Source: Terricaulis silvestris
Lineage (GTDB): Bacteria; Pseudomonadota; Alphaproteobacteria; Caulobacterales; Aquidulcibacteraceae
Reading direction: 5' to 3'
Length of the DNA stretch: 64,000 nucleotides
Assembly: GCF_009792355.1 (NCBI RefSeq)
Contig: NZ_CP047045.1
Location: forward strand, 372,001-436,000
Notes under the pieces: model-generated
What the model was told of the DNA's origin: nothing
The model's database searches: none
The model's input: only the letters and a program-made list of their open reading frames with translations
Part shown: positions 44,948-54,490 of the stretch, piece after piece
How the letters are laid out: the number at the start of each line of letters is the position of its first letter
Position numbering within the stretch: position 1 is the stretch's first letter
Position numbers and translations under genes: made by a program

Positions 44948-46678
44948 ATGATCGCCCGCGCTCAATCGTGCAGCGGAGACGCCGTGTCACCGACCGAAAT
45001 GCAGCAACAGATGCGTGAAGCGCTGGCGTTGTTTCAGTGCGGTGATGCTGCTGCCGCAGAGGCGGCGCTAAAACCGGTGCTGAGCGCCGCGCCGCGCGAT
45101 CCGAATGTTCGCCACCTCGCGGGTCTTATACGCCGCGCGCAAGGTGATGCTGACGCCGCGCTGGTCGATTTTGACGCGGCGCTCGCCGCTGCGCCGAGTG
45201 CGGCGCGCGTTCACGTGAATAGGGCAGCCCTTCTGGCCGAACTCGGGCGTCACGAGGAGACGCTCGCGGGATTGGATGCGGCGGCGCGCCTAGGCGTTGA
45301 TGATATCGCGCTTTGGCGTGCGCGTGGCGTCGCGTTGAGTCATCTGGAGCGGCATGTGGACGCCATTGCAGCGTTCGACCGGGTTCTAGCACTGGATCCG
45401 AACGCCGCCGATGCGCGCGCCAACCGTGCGCGCGCCTTGCTCGCGGAAGGTTGCTACGAGGAAGCGATTGCTGATTACGATGCGCTGCTCTGCCTTGATC
45501 CCGGCGATGCCGGATTGTGGGACAATCGCGGTGTGGCGTTGTTCAAGCTTGATCGGCTCGATGAGGCCGAGACGAGTCTCGCGCGGGCGCTTCAGCTTCG
45601 ACCGGATCATGCGAGCACGCTCTCCAATGCCGGTCTCGCCTTGTTTGGCCTCGGCCGGCCTGACGAAGCGATCGCCGCATTCGATCGCGCGATTGCCCTC
45701 AACGAGGGCGCTGATTCAAGAGCCCTGGCGACACTCCACTATAACCGTGGCATGGCGCAACTCGCGCGCGGCGCCTTCGATGCAGGATGGCAAGGTCTCG
45801 AACAGCGCTGGGTGGCGGGGATGGTCAATTCGCCTCGCGTCGATAAAGGCGAGCCCGAATGGCGCGGCGAACCCGTTGAAGGCGTCCTTCGCGTCTGGCC
45901 TGAGCAAGGGGTAGGCGACCAGATTCTTTTCGCACGATTGGCCCCGCTTGCGCGCGAACGAACAGGGCGTGTCGTGCTCGAATGCGATGCGCGACTGGCG
46001 CCGCTGTTCATGCGTTCCTTCCCGGAGATTGAAGTTGTCGCGGAGTACGCGCAACCGGCGGCGGCGCAGTGCGCGCTTGGCAGCCTTGGCGCTGTGATGG
46101 GAGTTGAGCGCGAGGATCTCGCCGGTGGCGCCGCGTTTCTGCGCGCTGATCCGCGCGACGCAGGGGAAATACGGACGCGCTACGCCGCGTTGGCCGCGGG
46201 CCGGCCGATCGTTGGTATTGCTTGGGCCTCCATCAGCCCGGGTCGGGGCGAGTGGAAGACGGCGTCCTTGTCGCATTGGGGGCCGCTGCTGAAGCAGGAC
46301 TGCTTCTTTGTCAGCCTTCAGTACGGCGACACGGATGCCGACATCGCAGCGGCTCGCGAGGCGTTTGGCGCCGATATTCATAGAGATGCGGCGATCGATC
46401 AATTCGAAGACCTCGACGCCTTCGCGGCGCAGATCGTGGCGCTGGATCGTGTCGTGTCGGTGTCGAATACGACAGTGCACATGGCCGGCGCGCTGGGCGT
46501 CGACTGCATCGTGATGCCGCCACCGGCGCGCGGCAGGCTCTGGTACTGGAGCATCCAGGGCGACACGACGCCTTGGTACGCAAGCGTGCGTGTGATGCGC
46601 CGCAGCTTGCGCGAAGACTGGACAGATCAAGTCGCTCGCGCTGCGGCGGTCGCGGCGCGCAGGGGAGCGAGTCAATGA
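44948..46678 (+). CDS. TPR protein with C-terminal GT-B glycosyltransferase-like domain (paralogue 1)
   Basis: From the ATG at 44948 the protein has 576 residues. The N-terminal 300 residues are TPR repeats, for example FDAALAAAPSAARVHVNRAA and FDRVLALDPNAADARANRAR. The C-terminal half has RVWPEQGVGDQILFARLAPL, PIVGIAWASISPGRGEWKT and RVVSVSNTTVHMAGALGVDC, as in GT9/heptosyltransferase-fold domains fused to TPRs. No signal peptide is present, so it is cytoplasmic. Its stop overlaps the glycosidase ATG by four bases. Paralogue 2 is at 49393-51066. The acceptor is unknown. Confidence 0.85.
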   Translation: MIARAQSCSGDAVSPTEMQQQMREALALFQCGDAAAAEAALKPVLSAAPRDPNVRHLAGLIRRAQGDADAALVDFDAALAAAPSAARVHVNRAALLAELGRHEETLAGLDAAARLGVDDIALWRARGVALSHLERHVDAIAAFDRVLALDPNAADARANRARALLAEGCYEEAIADYDALLCLDPGDAGLWDNRGVALFKLDRLDEAETSLARALQLRPDHASTLSNAGLALFGLGRPDEAIAAFDRAIALNEGADSRALATLHYNRGMAQLARGAFDAGWQGLEQRWVAGMVNSPRVDKGEPEWRGEPVEGVLRVWPEQGVGDQILFARLAPLARERTGRVVLECDARLAPLFMRSFPEIEVVAEYAQPAAAQCALGSLGAVMGVEREDLAGGAAFLRADPRDAGEIRTRYAALAAGRPIVGIAWASISPGRGEWKTASLSHWGPLLKQDCFFVSLQYGDTDADIAAAREAFGADIHRDAAIDQFEDLDAFAAQIVALDRVVSVSNTTVHMAGALGVDCIVMPPPARGRLWYWSIQGDTTPWYASVRVMRRSLREDWTDQVARAAAVAARRGASQ

Positions 46679-48297
46679 CGACGCGACGTGATGCTCTGCA
46701 ATCGCTATTGCTTGGCGGGGCCTTCGCGTCCGCACCGAGCGCGACGTTAGCGCAGGACAACTCGCAGCTATGTTCACGCGCGCCTGGAGACTGGTCACAT
46801 CTGACCTGGGGGCGTGGCTTCGAAGACCAGCGCATCGCCGATCTCGGCGACGGCGTGTTTCGCAACCCGATCATGTCCGGCGACCGTGCCGACCCCACCA
46901 TCCTGAAAGACGGCGCCGGCTATTGGATGACGTTCTCGTCGTTCGATTCGTATCCCGGCGTGATGATCTGGCATTCGCGCGATCTGGTGAACTGGAGCCC
47001 GGTCGGTCCCGCGCTGCGCACGCCAATTGGTTCGGTATGGGCTTGCGACATCGCTAAGCATCGCGGTCGCTACTACATCTACATTCCCGCGCGCACCCCG
47101 CAGAGCCGCTCCAACTATGTGATCCACGCGCGCTCGATGCGTGGTCCGTGGAGCGAGCCGATCGACCTCGATCTTCCGATGCACATCGATCCCGGCCATG
47201 CAGTCGGCGAGGATGGCAAACGCTATCTCTTTCTTTCAGGCGGGGATCGAGTGCGTTTGACTGACGATGGCCTCGCTACGGATGGGCCCGTCGAACACAT
47301 GTATGATCCCTGGCGCTATCCGAGCGATTGGGACGTGGAGAGTTTTTCTCCCGAAGGGCCGAAGATCACGCGCCACGGCGACTACTTCTATCTCGTGACC
47401 GCCGTCGGCGGCACGGCCGGGCCGCCGACGGGGCATATGGTGATTGCCGCACGTTCGCGTTCGATCCACGGGCCATGGGAGAATTGCCCGCACAATCCGC
47501 TCGTGCGCACGACCGATGCGCGTGAGAAATGGTGGTCACGGGGGCACGCGAGCTTGGTGGAGGGGCCAGGGGGCGATTGGTGGAGCGTCTATCACGGCTA
47601 TGAGAACGGGTATTGGACGCTTGGACGCCAAGCGCTGCTCGATCCGATTGAGTGGACGGATGACGGCTGGTTTCGGTTCCGCGGCGGTGATCTCTCGCAA
47701 GCGATGCCCAAGCCTCGCACGCTTGTGCCACCGGCGTCACATGGCGTTGCGCTGTCGGATGATTTCTCGACGGACAAACTCGGGGCACAGTGGGCGTTCT
47801 ATGATCCCGGCCCCAACGAACGTAATCGGCTGCGATACGAAGCTGGCGCGCTCGTCCTCGAAGGGAAGGGTGATACGCCGGCCAATTGCTCACCGCTTAC
47901 CTTCATTTGCGGCGACCAAGCGTATCGGTGCGAAGTCGAGATCGAAGCCGAAGGCGACGCGACGGGCGGCGTACTGTTTTTCTACAACCGCCGGCTCTAT
48001 TGCGGCCTCGGCATGAGCGCGACGGGCCGCGTGCAGCACCGCCAAGGGCTCGAACGGCGCGGCGCGAAACCGCCCAATCTCGGCAACCGCTTCTTCATCC
48101 GGTTCGAGAACAACCGCCATATCGTGACATTCCACACCTCGCCGGATGGGCGCGCGTGGACAAAATACGACGTGCAGATGGAAGTGTCCGGCTATCACCA
48201 CAACACGGCATATGACTTCCTCAGCCTCCGACCCGGCATCTATGCTTCGGGGCAAGGCCGCGTCCGCTTCCGCAACTTCAAGTACCAAGCGCTATGA
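46675..48297 (+). CDS. Glycoside hydrolase family 43-type enzyme, Tat-exported
   Basis: From the ATG at 46675 the protein has 540 residues. The twin-arginine signal is TTRRDALQSLLLGGAFASAP. The five-bladed propeller signature includes GDRADPTILKDG, where D73 is the likely general base, then PGVMIWHSRDLVNWSPVG and WACDIAKHRGRYYIYIPA. From about residue 365 there is a second beta-sandwich domain (DDFSTDKLGAQWAFYDPG). GH43 enzymes remove arabinose, xylose or galactose side chains. Four-base overlaps on both sides place it in one operon with the pectate lyase. Confidence 0.88.
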   Translation: MTTRRDALQSLLLGGAFASAPSATLAQDNSQLCSRAPGDWSHLTWGRGFEDQRIADLGDGVFRNPIMSGDRADPTILKDGAGYWMTFSSFDSYPGVMIWHSRDLVNWSPVGPALRTPIGSVWACDIAKHRGRYYIYIPARTPQSRSNYVIHARSMRGPWSEPIDLDLPMHIDPGHAVGEDGKRYLFLSGGDRVRLTDDGLATDGPVEHMYDPWRYPSDWDVESFSPEGPKITRHGDYFYLVTAVGGTAGPPTGHMVIAARSRSIHGPWENCPHNPLVRTTDAREKWWSRGHASLVEGPGGDWWSVYHGYENGYWTLGRQALLDPIEWTDDGWFRFRGGDLSQAMPKPRTLVPPASHGVALSDDFSTDKLGAQWAFYDPGPNERNRLRYEAGALVLEGKGDTPANCSPLTFICGDQAYRCEVEIEAEGDATGGVLFFYNRRLYCGLGMSATGRVQHRQGLERRGAKPPNLGNRFFIRFENNRHIVTFHTSPDGRAWTKYDVQMEVSGYHHNTAYDFLSLRPGIYASGQGRVRFRNFKYQAL

Positions 48298-49376
48298 GAG
48301 TGGCGCCGCTCACCCTTGGCGGATTGGTCTGCTCGATGGCTCTTGGCGCGGTTGCGTTCGTTTCACCGGGCTGTGCGTCAGCGCAAGAGGCGGCGCGCTG
48401 GAGTGAAGCGATTGTTGAACAGGACGATGCCGTCTTCGCTTCGGCGCAAATGCGCGCGGTGGCTGACAACGTCGTGCTGCACCAGTCCGCCGCAGGCGGC
48501 TGGCCCAAGAACACAAATTTGGCTGACCCCCCGGCGGGCCCTGCCTCGCCAAACGTAGCGAACACGATCGACAATAACGGCACCACGCTGCCGATGGAGT
48601 TTCTCGCGCGCGTGATCAGTGCTGGCAGCGCACAGTATAGGCCATCCTTTGAACGGGGTTTGGACTACCTCCTTGCGGCTCAGTACGCAAATGGGGGCTG
48701 GCCGCAATTCTACCCGCTGCGCGGGGGCTACTACGATCACGTCACGTTCAATGACAACGCGATGATCCACGTGATGACGCTGCTTCGAGACATTTCAGGC
48801 GGCGAAGCGCCTTACGGATTTGTTGACGCCGACCGCCGGCGACGCGCTGGCGAGGCGGTGGAACGTGGTCTTGCGCTCATCCTTCGTACGCAAATCCGGC
48901 AGGGAGATGCGCTCACAGCTTGGTGCGCGCAGTACGACGGCTCCTTGCATCCGGCCTGGGCGCGTGCCTACGAACCGCCGTCGCTATCGGGTGCTGAAAG
49001 TGTAGGGATTGTGCGCTTTCTCATGGCGATCGATCATCCTTCGCCTGAGGTAATCGCCGCCGTCGAAGGCGCAGCGACGTGGCTGAGCGTCTCAGCCATC
49101 GAAGGTGCGCGGGTTGAAACGTTCACTGACGCAGAAGGGCAGCGCGACAGGCGCGTTGTAGACGACGCGAACGCGCCACCGATTTGGGCGCGGTTCTACG
49201 AACTGGAGACCAATCGGCCGCTCTTCCTGGGCCGAGATTCTGCCTTTCATTACACGTTCGCGGAGATAGAACGCGAACGCCGCGCGGGATATAACTATTA
49301 TGGCGATTGGGCGCGCACGGTGCTCGATCGCTTTCCTGCGTGGCGCGCCCGCGTTGGAGCGACCCAAGGTCGATAG
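48294..49376 (+). CDS. pelA: Pectate lyase, polysaccharide lyase family 10
   Basis: The 360-residue protein has a signal peptide (MALGAVAFVSPGCASAQ). PL10 motifs follow: SAAGGWPKNTNLA, NGGWPQFYPLRGGYYDHVTF, NDNAMIHVM, LSGAESVGIVRFLM, and IWARFYELETNRPLFLGRDS with YNYYGDWA near the end. PL10 enzymes cleave polygalacturonate by beta-elimination with calcium. The gene overlaps the GH43 gene by four bases. It supplies the strongest clue that the locus handles pectin. Confidence 0.93.
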   Translation: MRVAPLTLGGLVCSMALGAVAFVSPGCASAQEAARWSEAIVEQDDAVFASAQMRAVADNVVLHQSAAGGWPKNTNLADPPAGPASPNVANTIDNNGTTLPMEFLARVISAGSAQYRPSFERGLDYLLAAQYANGGWPQFYPLRGGYYDHVTFNDNAMIHVMTLLRDISGGEAPYGFVDADRRRRAGEAVERGLALILRTQIRQGDALTAWCAQYDGSLHPAWARAYEPPSLSGAESVGIVRFLMAIDHPSPEVIAAVEGAATWLSVSAIEGARVETFTDAEGQRDRRVVDDANAPPIWARFYELETNRPLFLGRDSAFHYTFAEIERERRAGYNYYGDWARTVLDRFPAWRARVGATQGR

Positions 49377-49392
49377 ATGATAAGCGTCTTGA

Positions 49393-51066
49393 ATGAACTC
49401 TGCTGATCTGCAGGCGCGTCTTGGACAAGCGCAGCACTTGCTGACGCGGGGCGATATCGTCGGCGCGACACACATGCTCGAAACCATGTTGAAGGCCGCG
49501 CCTGGTGAACCTAATGCGCTGCACATGCTTGCCGCCGCGAAGCATCGCGCCGGAGATTGCGCGGGTGCGCTCAAGCTTTTCGATGAGGCCACGCGCCGCG
49601 CGCCGCTCGTGGCGGCGTTCCAATTCAACCGCGCCAATCTGCTGCTGGAGATGGGCCGCAACGCGGATGCCCTCGATGGTTACGATGTGGCGCTAACGCT
49701 GAGGCCGCAGCACGCGGAAAGTTGGCGCAACCGGGCGCGAGCGCTTCGAGAGTTGGGGCGCGCCGGCGATGCGCTTGCGTCGTCGGAAGAGGCGCTTCGG
49801 TTGATGCCCAGCGATACCTTTGCTCAAAGCGAGCGCGGTTTGGCGCTGTTTGCGCTGCGGCGATTCGAGGATGCTGTTGCGGTGTTTGGGAGCGTGGCGG
49901 AGGCTGCGTCCAACAATGCCGATGCTCACTTCAATCTCGGGCGCTCGCTGCAAGAGTTGAATAGACTTGAGCAAGCCCTCGCCGCCTTTGATCGCGCCGC
50001 AGCGCTCGACCCGGCAAACGCGGACATTCAGCACAATCGCGCTGTCGTGCTGTTGTGGCTCGACCGACGTGATGAGGCGATTGCGGCATTCGATGCATCC
50101 CTCAGCCAACGACCCGGCCGTGTCGATACGCTCTACACCAAAGGTGTCGCGCATTTGGCGTTTGGCGAACTTGCAGACGGTTGGCCGCTTCACGCACTGC
50201 GGCGGCACCCGGGATCGCCGATCGCGATTAAGGACCTCTCGCGCGGCGAGCGTGAATGGAACGGGGAGCGCGTCAGCGTGTTGCGGCTGTGGCGAGAGCA
50301 GGGGGTTGGCGACGAGGTGTTGTTCGCGCGGCTCGCGCCGCTTGCCGCGCAGCGGGCAGAACGCTTGATCCTTGAGTGCAGCGAGCGGCTCGCGCCTTTG
50401 TTCGCGCGATCGTTTCCCGGTCTGAACGTGTGCGCGGTCGGAAATGCGCCGGTCGCGGACGCACAGTCTCCTGTCGGTGGCGTCGGACAGTTTGTCGCGC
50501 CGAATGCCGGGGCACTTGGCGATGGCGCGCCTTACCTCCGCGCCGACGGCGATCGTCTCTGTGCACTGCGTGCGCGCTATGTTGAGCGCGCGCGTGGCCG
50601 CAAGATCGTCGGCATCGCCTGGGCGTCGAACAACCAGCGGCTGGGTGCGCATAAGAGCACAGCGCTTGCCCAATGGGGCGCTCTGCTTCAACGCGAGCAC
50701 TTCTTCGTCAATCTGCAGTACGGCGAAGTCGCTGCCGAAGGTGAACGCGCCGCCGCTCGGTTCGGCGCTGAGATCTATTCCGATTCCGATGTGGATCAAA
50801 TGGCGAGCCTAGACGACTTCGCCGCGCAAGTGGCGGCGATGGACGCCGTCGTATCGATCTCCAACACTACCGTGCACGTCGCCGGCGCTTTGGGCGTGCG
50901 TTGCGTTGCGCTCGTCCCGCCCGGGCTAGGGTTGCTCTGGTATTGGGGCTCTGCAGCCGACACAACACCGTGGTACCGAAGCGTTGCGCTGGTGCGGCGC
51001 GCCTCGGATAAAGGCTGGGCCGAGCAGGTAGCGCGCGCGGTGGGTGTGCTTGAGCGCGACGAATGA
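49393..51066 (+). CDS. TPR protein with C-terminal GT-B glycosyltransferase-like domain (paralogue 2)
   Basis: The 557-residue protein repeats the architecture of the gene at 44948. TPR units come first (FDRAAALDPANADIQHNRAV), then LRLWREQGVGDEVLFARLAP, KIVGIAWASNNQRLGAHKST and AVVSISNTTVHVAGALGVRC, with a terminal WYWGSAADTTPWYRSV. The two copies clearly share an ancestor and bracket the GH43 and PL10 genes. It has no signal peptide and starts 16 bases after the lyase stop. Its role in a pectin locus is not obvious; glycosylation of a surface protein is one possibility. Confidence 0.85.
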   Translation: MNSADLQARLGQAQHLLTRGDIVGATHMLETMLKAAPGEPNALHMLAAAKHRAGDCAGALKLFDEATRRAPLVAAFQFNRANLLLEMGRNADALDGYDVALTLRPQHAESWRNRARALRELGRAGDALASSEEALRLMPSDTFAQSERGLALFALRRFEDAVAVFGSVAEAASNNADAHFNLGRSLQELNRLEQALAAFDRAAALDPANADIQHNRAVVLLWLDRRDEAIAAFDASLSQRPGRVDTLYTKGVAHLAFGELADGWPLHALRRHPGSPIAIKDLSRGEREWNGERVSVLRLWREQGVGDEVLFARLAPLAAQRAERLILECSERLAPLFARSFPGLNVCAVGNAPVADAQSPVGGVGQFVAPNAGALGDGAPYLRADGDRLCALRARYVERARGRKIVGIAWASNNQRLGAHKSTALAQWGALLQREHFFVNLQYGEVAAEGERAAARFGAEIYSDSDVDQMASLDDFAAQVAAMDAVVSISNTTVHVAGALGVRCVALVPPGLGLLWYWGSAADTTPWYRSVALVRRASDKGWAEQVARAVGVLERDE

Positions 51067-51084
51067 CGCGATGCAGGATGAGCG

Positions 51085-51825
51085 ATGAGGCTTAGGATGA
51101 ATCCGCAAGACCACACGATCCACGTTTTCATCGGCTACGACAGCCGCCAAGCCGTGCTCTACAATGTGGCGCAGCACAGCATCGTTCGCCACTGTTCGGA
51201 ACCGATCGCGATCACGCCGATCCGGCTCGACCAGGTGAAGAGCATTCATGACCGGCCGCGCATATCGATGCAGTCGACGGAGTTTTCGTTCACCCGTTTC
51301 CTGACACCGTATCTGCGCGGCTACCGGGGATGGGCGCTGTTTATGGATTGCGACACGCTATTGCGAGCCGATCTCGCCGAACTTTGGGCGCTGCGTGACG
51401 ATCGTTTTGCGGTGCAGTGTGTAAAACACGATCACCAACCGGCGTCGTCAGTTAAGTTTCTCGGTCACGAACAGACGCGCTACGAGAAAAAGAACTGGAC
51501 CAGCGTCATGCTGATGAACTGCGCTAAGTGCGCGGCGTTGACGCCGGAGTATGTCAACACCGCCTCCGGTCTCGATCTGCATCAGTTCAAGTGGCTGGAG
51601 TCGGACGCGCTGATCGGAGCGCTGCCACGCGAGTGGAATTTCCTGGTTGAATATTACGCACATGACGAAAGCGCCAAGCTGCTGCACTTCACCGAGGGCG
51701 GACCGTACTATCAAGCCACTCGCCATGTGGATTTCGCCCATGAATGGTGGCGTGAGTTCTCGATCGCGAACAGTTCGGAGGACAGCGAAGTCTGGGCGCT
51801 CGCTGACGCCGCCGGCAAAGACTAG
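51085..51825 (+). CDS. GT-A fold glycosyltransferase (GT8-like)
   Basis: The 246-residue protein starts HTIHVFIGYDSRQAVLYNVA after a short lead; an ATG at 51097 is an equally good start. The motif GWALFMDCDTLLRADLAEL contains the DxD metal/nucleotide-sugar site, and a later HTEGGPYY-like stretch (LLHFTEGGPYYQ) fits GT8-type active sites. It ends the operon 18 bases after the TPR-GT gene. Its 3' end overlaps the converging DUF885 gene by four bases. Donor and acceptor are unknown. Confidence 0.82.
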   Translation: MRLRMNPQDHTIHVFIGYDSRQAVLYNVAQHSIVRHCSEPIAITPIRLDQVKSIHDRPRISMQSTEFSFTRFLTPYLRGYRGWALFMDCDTLLRADLAELWALRDDRFAVQCVKHDHQPASSVKFLGHEQTRYEKKNWTSVMLMNCAKCAALTPEYVNTASGLDLHQFKWLESDALIGALPREWNFLVEYYAHDESAKLLHFTEGGPYYQATRHVDFAHEWWREFSIANSSEDSEVWALADAAGKD

Positions 51826-53390
51826 GCAGCAAAAGCGGCGCGCACGGCTTGGGTGAGACCGGGTGGGGAGAGCGGGCCATAGCGGAGCACGGCTTCGTGG
51901 AAGCGCGCCATCGTGAAGCCGCGCATGTGGCGCGTGCGCTCGCGCAGGTCGGCGATGTGGCGCGCCGCCAGGGCTTGCGCGGTGTAGACGCCGGGCTGCA
52001 CGCAGAACCGCAGCACGTCGTCCTCGATGCTGACGAAGGCGATGCTGTCGCCTTGCAGCGCGCGCATTTCGGTTATGGCGCGCTCGCGGCTCCAGCGCAT
52101 CGCGTTGATCCCGGTGTCGGCGACGATGCGGCCGTAGCGGAACAGCATCCATTGCAGGTAGCCAATGCGCCCCAACGGATCGTCGGCGAACGCGCCGACA
52201 TCGTCGGCAAGCTGCTCAGCGTAGATGGCCCAGCCTTCGCCATAGCCGCTGGCGTAGCGCGCCTGCAGCTCGAGCGGCTCGCTGCGGTAGAGGAAATAGT
52301 TCTGCAGGATGTGACCGGGGATGAGTTCGTGATGGACGACGCTGGGCAACGTCCAGCTTGGCCGTGGCGCGCCGAGATCGATCAGATAGGCGTTGCCTGT
52401 CCGCCGCCCGGCCGTGCCATTGGCCTCCTGAGCGCGGGGCAGACGGCCCACTTCCGCTGGCGTCGTCGTGATCGACGCTGCTTCGGGAATGACGTCGCAA
52501 AACAGCGAACGAATGCGGCTCAAGCACGCGCCCATGTCGAGCAGCGCGCGCGTCGCGCCATCTTCGTCCGTGCCGGTGAGGTAACGCGGATCGCGCGCCA
52601 ACGTGCGCAAGCGATCGCCGACGCTGCCGCTGGTGAGGCCCTGGCGGCGCAGCAGAGTATCGGTCTCGCGCTGCAAGGCGCGGCAGTGTTCGAGCGCTTC
52701 GCGGTGGGCTTCGCGTGGATCGACCGGCGCGCCCAGCTGCAGCTGCAACGTATTGGCGTAGAATTCCTCGCCGCCAGGCAAGCGCCAGACACCAGCGTCG
52801 GTGCTCGCCCGTGCGCGTTGTGCGCGAAGCACGTCTGCTTGGCGGTTGAGCGCGTCAACCAGCGACGCATGGCGCTCCTCGCCTGACGCAGCAACGCGCT
52901 GCGCGGCTGCTTCCACTTCGGGGATCACGGCGTCGATCGCGAAATCCGGCGCGATCACGCCCGCCGCTGCGTCTGCCTCCAAGCGGTTGGTGTCGCGGTT
53001 CACTTCGCGCAGTGCGATGCGCAGATCGTCTGCGGGATTGAGCTCGGCGGCGCGTCGGTATGCGCCGTTGCGGCTAGTCACCGCGTAAGGGACGCCGAAG
53101 TTGCCCCAAGCGCTTTGCGCAAGCGCCGCTTCGGCCTCGGCGCCGGGACCGACCGCGTCGTACAGAACGCGGCCCTGGGGCGTGAGGCGCGTGGCATCGA
53201 AACGGCGCAACAGGAAAGGTCGCGCCGAGGGCGTGCGTTGCGCGAGCCTGTCGGCAAACTCTCGGAACTCAGCGTCAGCGGCCGGATCGCCTGTTGCGCT
53301 GACGGGCTGCGCCGCCGCGCTCGCGCAGCCGGCAAGCGCCCCCGCGCCAGCCAACAGCAGGCGCCTGCGGTCAAATGAAGTGAAGTGCAT
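51822..53390 (-). CDS. DUF885 family lipoprotein, putative metallopeptidase
   Basis: The 522-residue protein has a Tat/lipoprotein signal, FDRRRLLLAGAGALAGC, with Cys22 as the lipid site. The zinc motif HHELIPGH is at residues 353-360, and YGEGWAIYAEQLADD follows as in DUF885 proteins related to M1/M32-like gluzincins. It is probably anchored in the envelope and may cleave peptides. It is a single gene converging on the glycosyltransferase. Confidence 0.88.
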   Translation of the reverse strand: MHFTSFDRRRLLLAGAGALAGCASAAAQPVSATGDPAADAEFREFADRLAQRTPSARPFLLRRFDATRLTPQGRVLYDAVGPGAEAEAALAQSAWGNFGVPYAVTSRNGAYRRAAELNPADDLRIALREVNRDTNRLEADAAAGVIAPDFAIDAVIPEVEAAAQRVAASGEERHASLVDALNRQADVLRAQRARASTDAGVWRLPGGEEFYANTLQLQLGAPVDPREAHREALEHCRALQRETDTLLRRQGLTSGSVGDRLRTLARDPRYLTGTDEDGATRALLDMGACLSRIRSLFCDVIPEAASITTTPAEVGRLPRAQEANGTAGRRTGNAYLIDLGAPRPSWTLPSVVHHELIPGHILQNYFLYRSEPLELQARYASGYGEGWAIYAEQLADDVGAFADDPLGRIGYLQWMLFRYGRIVADTGINAMRWSRERAITEMRALQGDSIAFVSIEDDVLRFCVQPGVYTAQALAARHIADLRERTRHMRGFTMARFHEAVLRYGPLSPPGLTQAVRAAFAA

Positions 53391-53455
53391 CCCGCGCGCA
53401 CTCTAGGCGAACGCGCGGGCCTGAGTCAGGTGCAGATCGTCGAAAGCTGCAGCCG

Positions 53456-54178
53456 TTAGGCGGCGACGACGCCCGTGGTGACCGTCGCGGTTGCGCCGGC
53501 TTCCTGCGGATCGCGCAGCACGTAGCCGCGGCCCCAGACCGTTTCGATGTAATGTTCCCCGCCGGTGGCGGCGGCAAGCTTCTTACGGAGTTTGCAGATG
53601 AACACGTCGATGATCTTGAGTTCCGGCTCGTCCATGCCGCCGTAGAGATGGTTCAGGAACATCTCCTTCGTCAGCGTCGTGCCTTTGCGGAGCGAGAGCA
53701 GCTCCAGCATTTGGTATTCCTTGCCGGTCAGGTGGACGCGGTGGCCGGTGACTTCGACCGTCTTCGCATCGAGGTTGACCGTGATGTCGCCCGTTTTGAT
53801 GACGGAATGAGCATGGCCCTTCGAGCGGCGGACGATCGCGTTGATGCGGGCGATCAGTTCGTCCTTGTTGAAGGGCTTGGTCATGTAATCGTCGGCGCCG
53901 TAGCCGAGGCCGCGCACCTTGGTGTCGATGTCGGCGGTGCCCGAGAGGATCAGGATGGGGGTGTTCACCCGCGCCACCCGGAGCTGCTTCAGCACATCGT
54001 AGCCGTGCATGTCGGGCAGCGTCAGGTCGAGTACGATGATGTCGTAATCGTAGAGCTTGCCGAGATCGATGCCTTCCTCGCCCAGATCGGTCGAGTAGAT
54101 ATTGAATCCCTCGGACTTGAGCATCAGCTCGATGCCCTGCGCCGTGGCGCTGTCGTCCTCGATCAATAAGACTCGCAT
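53456..54178 (-). CDS. ctrA: Cell-cycle response regulator CtrA
   Basis: From the ATG at 54178 the protein has 240 residues, starting [20 protein letters not shown]. The phospho-acceptor is D51 ([20 protein letters not shown]), and the OmpR-type winged helix contains [16 protein letters not shown]-like sequence ([20 protein letters not shown]) and [12 protein letters not shown]. These are the hallmarks of CtrA, which represses replication initiation and activates flagellar and division genes in Caulobacter. The C-terminus ends VVAA, matching the terminal di-alanine ClpXP degron. It is divergent from fliI. Confidence 0.97.
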   Translation of the reverse strand: MRVLLIEDDSATAQGIELMLKSEGFNIYSTDLGEEGIDLGKLYDYDIIVLDLTLPDMHGYDVLKQLRVARVNTPILILSGTADIDTKVRGLGYGADDYMTKPFNKDELIARINAIVRRSKGHAHSVIKTGDITVNLDAKTVEVTGHRVHLTGKEYQMLELLSLRKGTTLTKEMFLNHLYGGMDEPELKIIDVFICKLRKKLAAATGGEHYIETVWGRGYVLRDPQEAGATATVTTGVVAA

Positions 54179-54490
54179 AGAATGCTCCCCGTCGGCGCAA
54201 GAGCCGGGCACAGTTAACTCACAGAATCGATGGAAGGGGTTTAATCTTAGTAAACGCCGCTAACGATTCTTACTGAGCTGGTGTGCTTACCTCAGTGCTG
54301 CTGACCCATCAGTGCCCCGTTAACCAACCTTAGAATCTGATTTGGATTCGCGTGTCTACCCGTTCGTATGCGCGAAAGTGTCAGCCACTAGCCCTATGAA
54401 ATGAATCGTATCGCCAACGAGCCTTGATGCGATTCAGATTTCGCTAACCATGACCGCGCACAGAAGGTGTGAGAAATTTTCCGTAGGCGA
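54179..54490. promoter_or_regulatory. ctrA-fliI divergent promoter region with six GANTC sites and CtrA-like boxes
   Basis: GANTC sites occur at 54224, 54265, 54333, 54345, 54403 and 54431, six in 312 bases where one or two are expected. CcrM methylation of GANTC controls ctrA P1 in Caulobacter. CtrA-like motifs are TTAACCAACCTTAG (54320-54333), CTAACCAT (54444-54451) and TTAACTC (54214-54220). A GTTTA-N7-TAAAC inverted repeat is at 54239-54255. Confidence 0.75.

Noticed and set aside
45716-46798. 360-codon minus-strand frame opposite the first TPR-glycosyltransferase
   Set aside because: Crosses the junction of two plus-strand genes and has no domain; antisense artefact.
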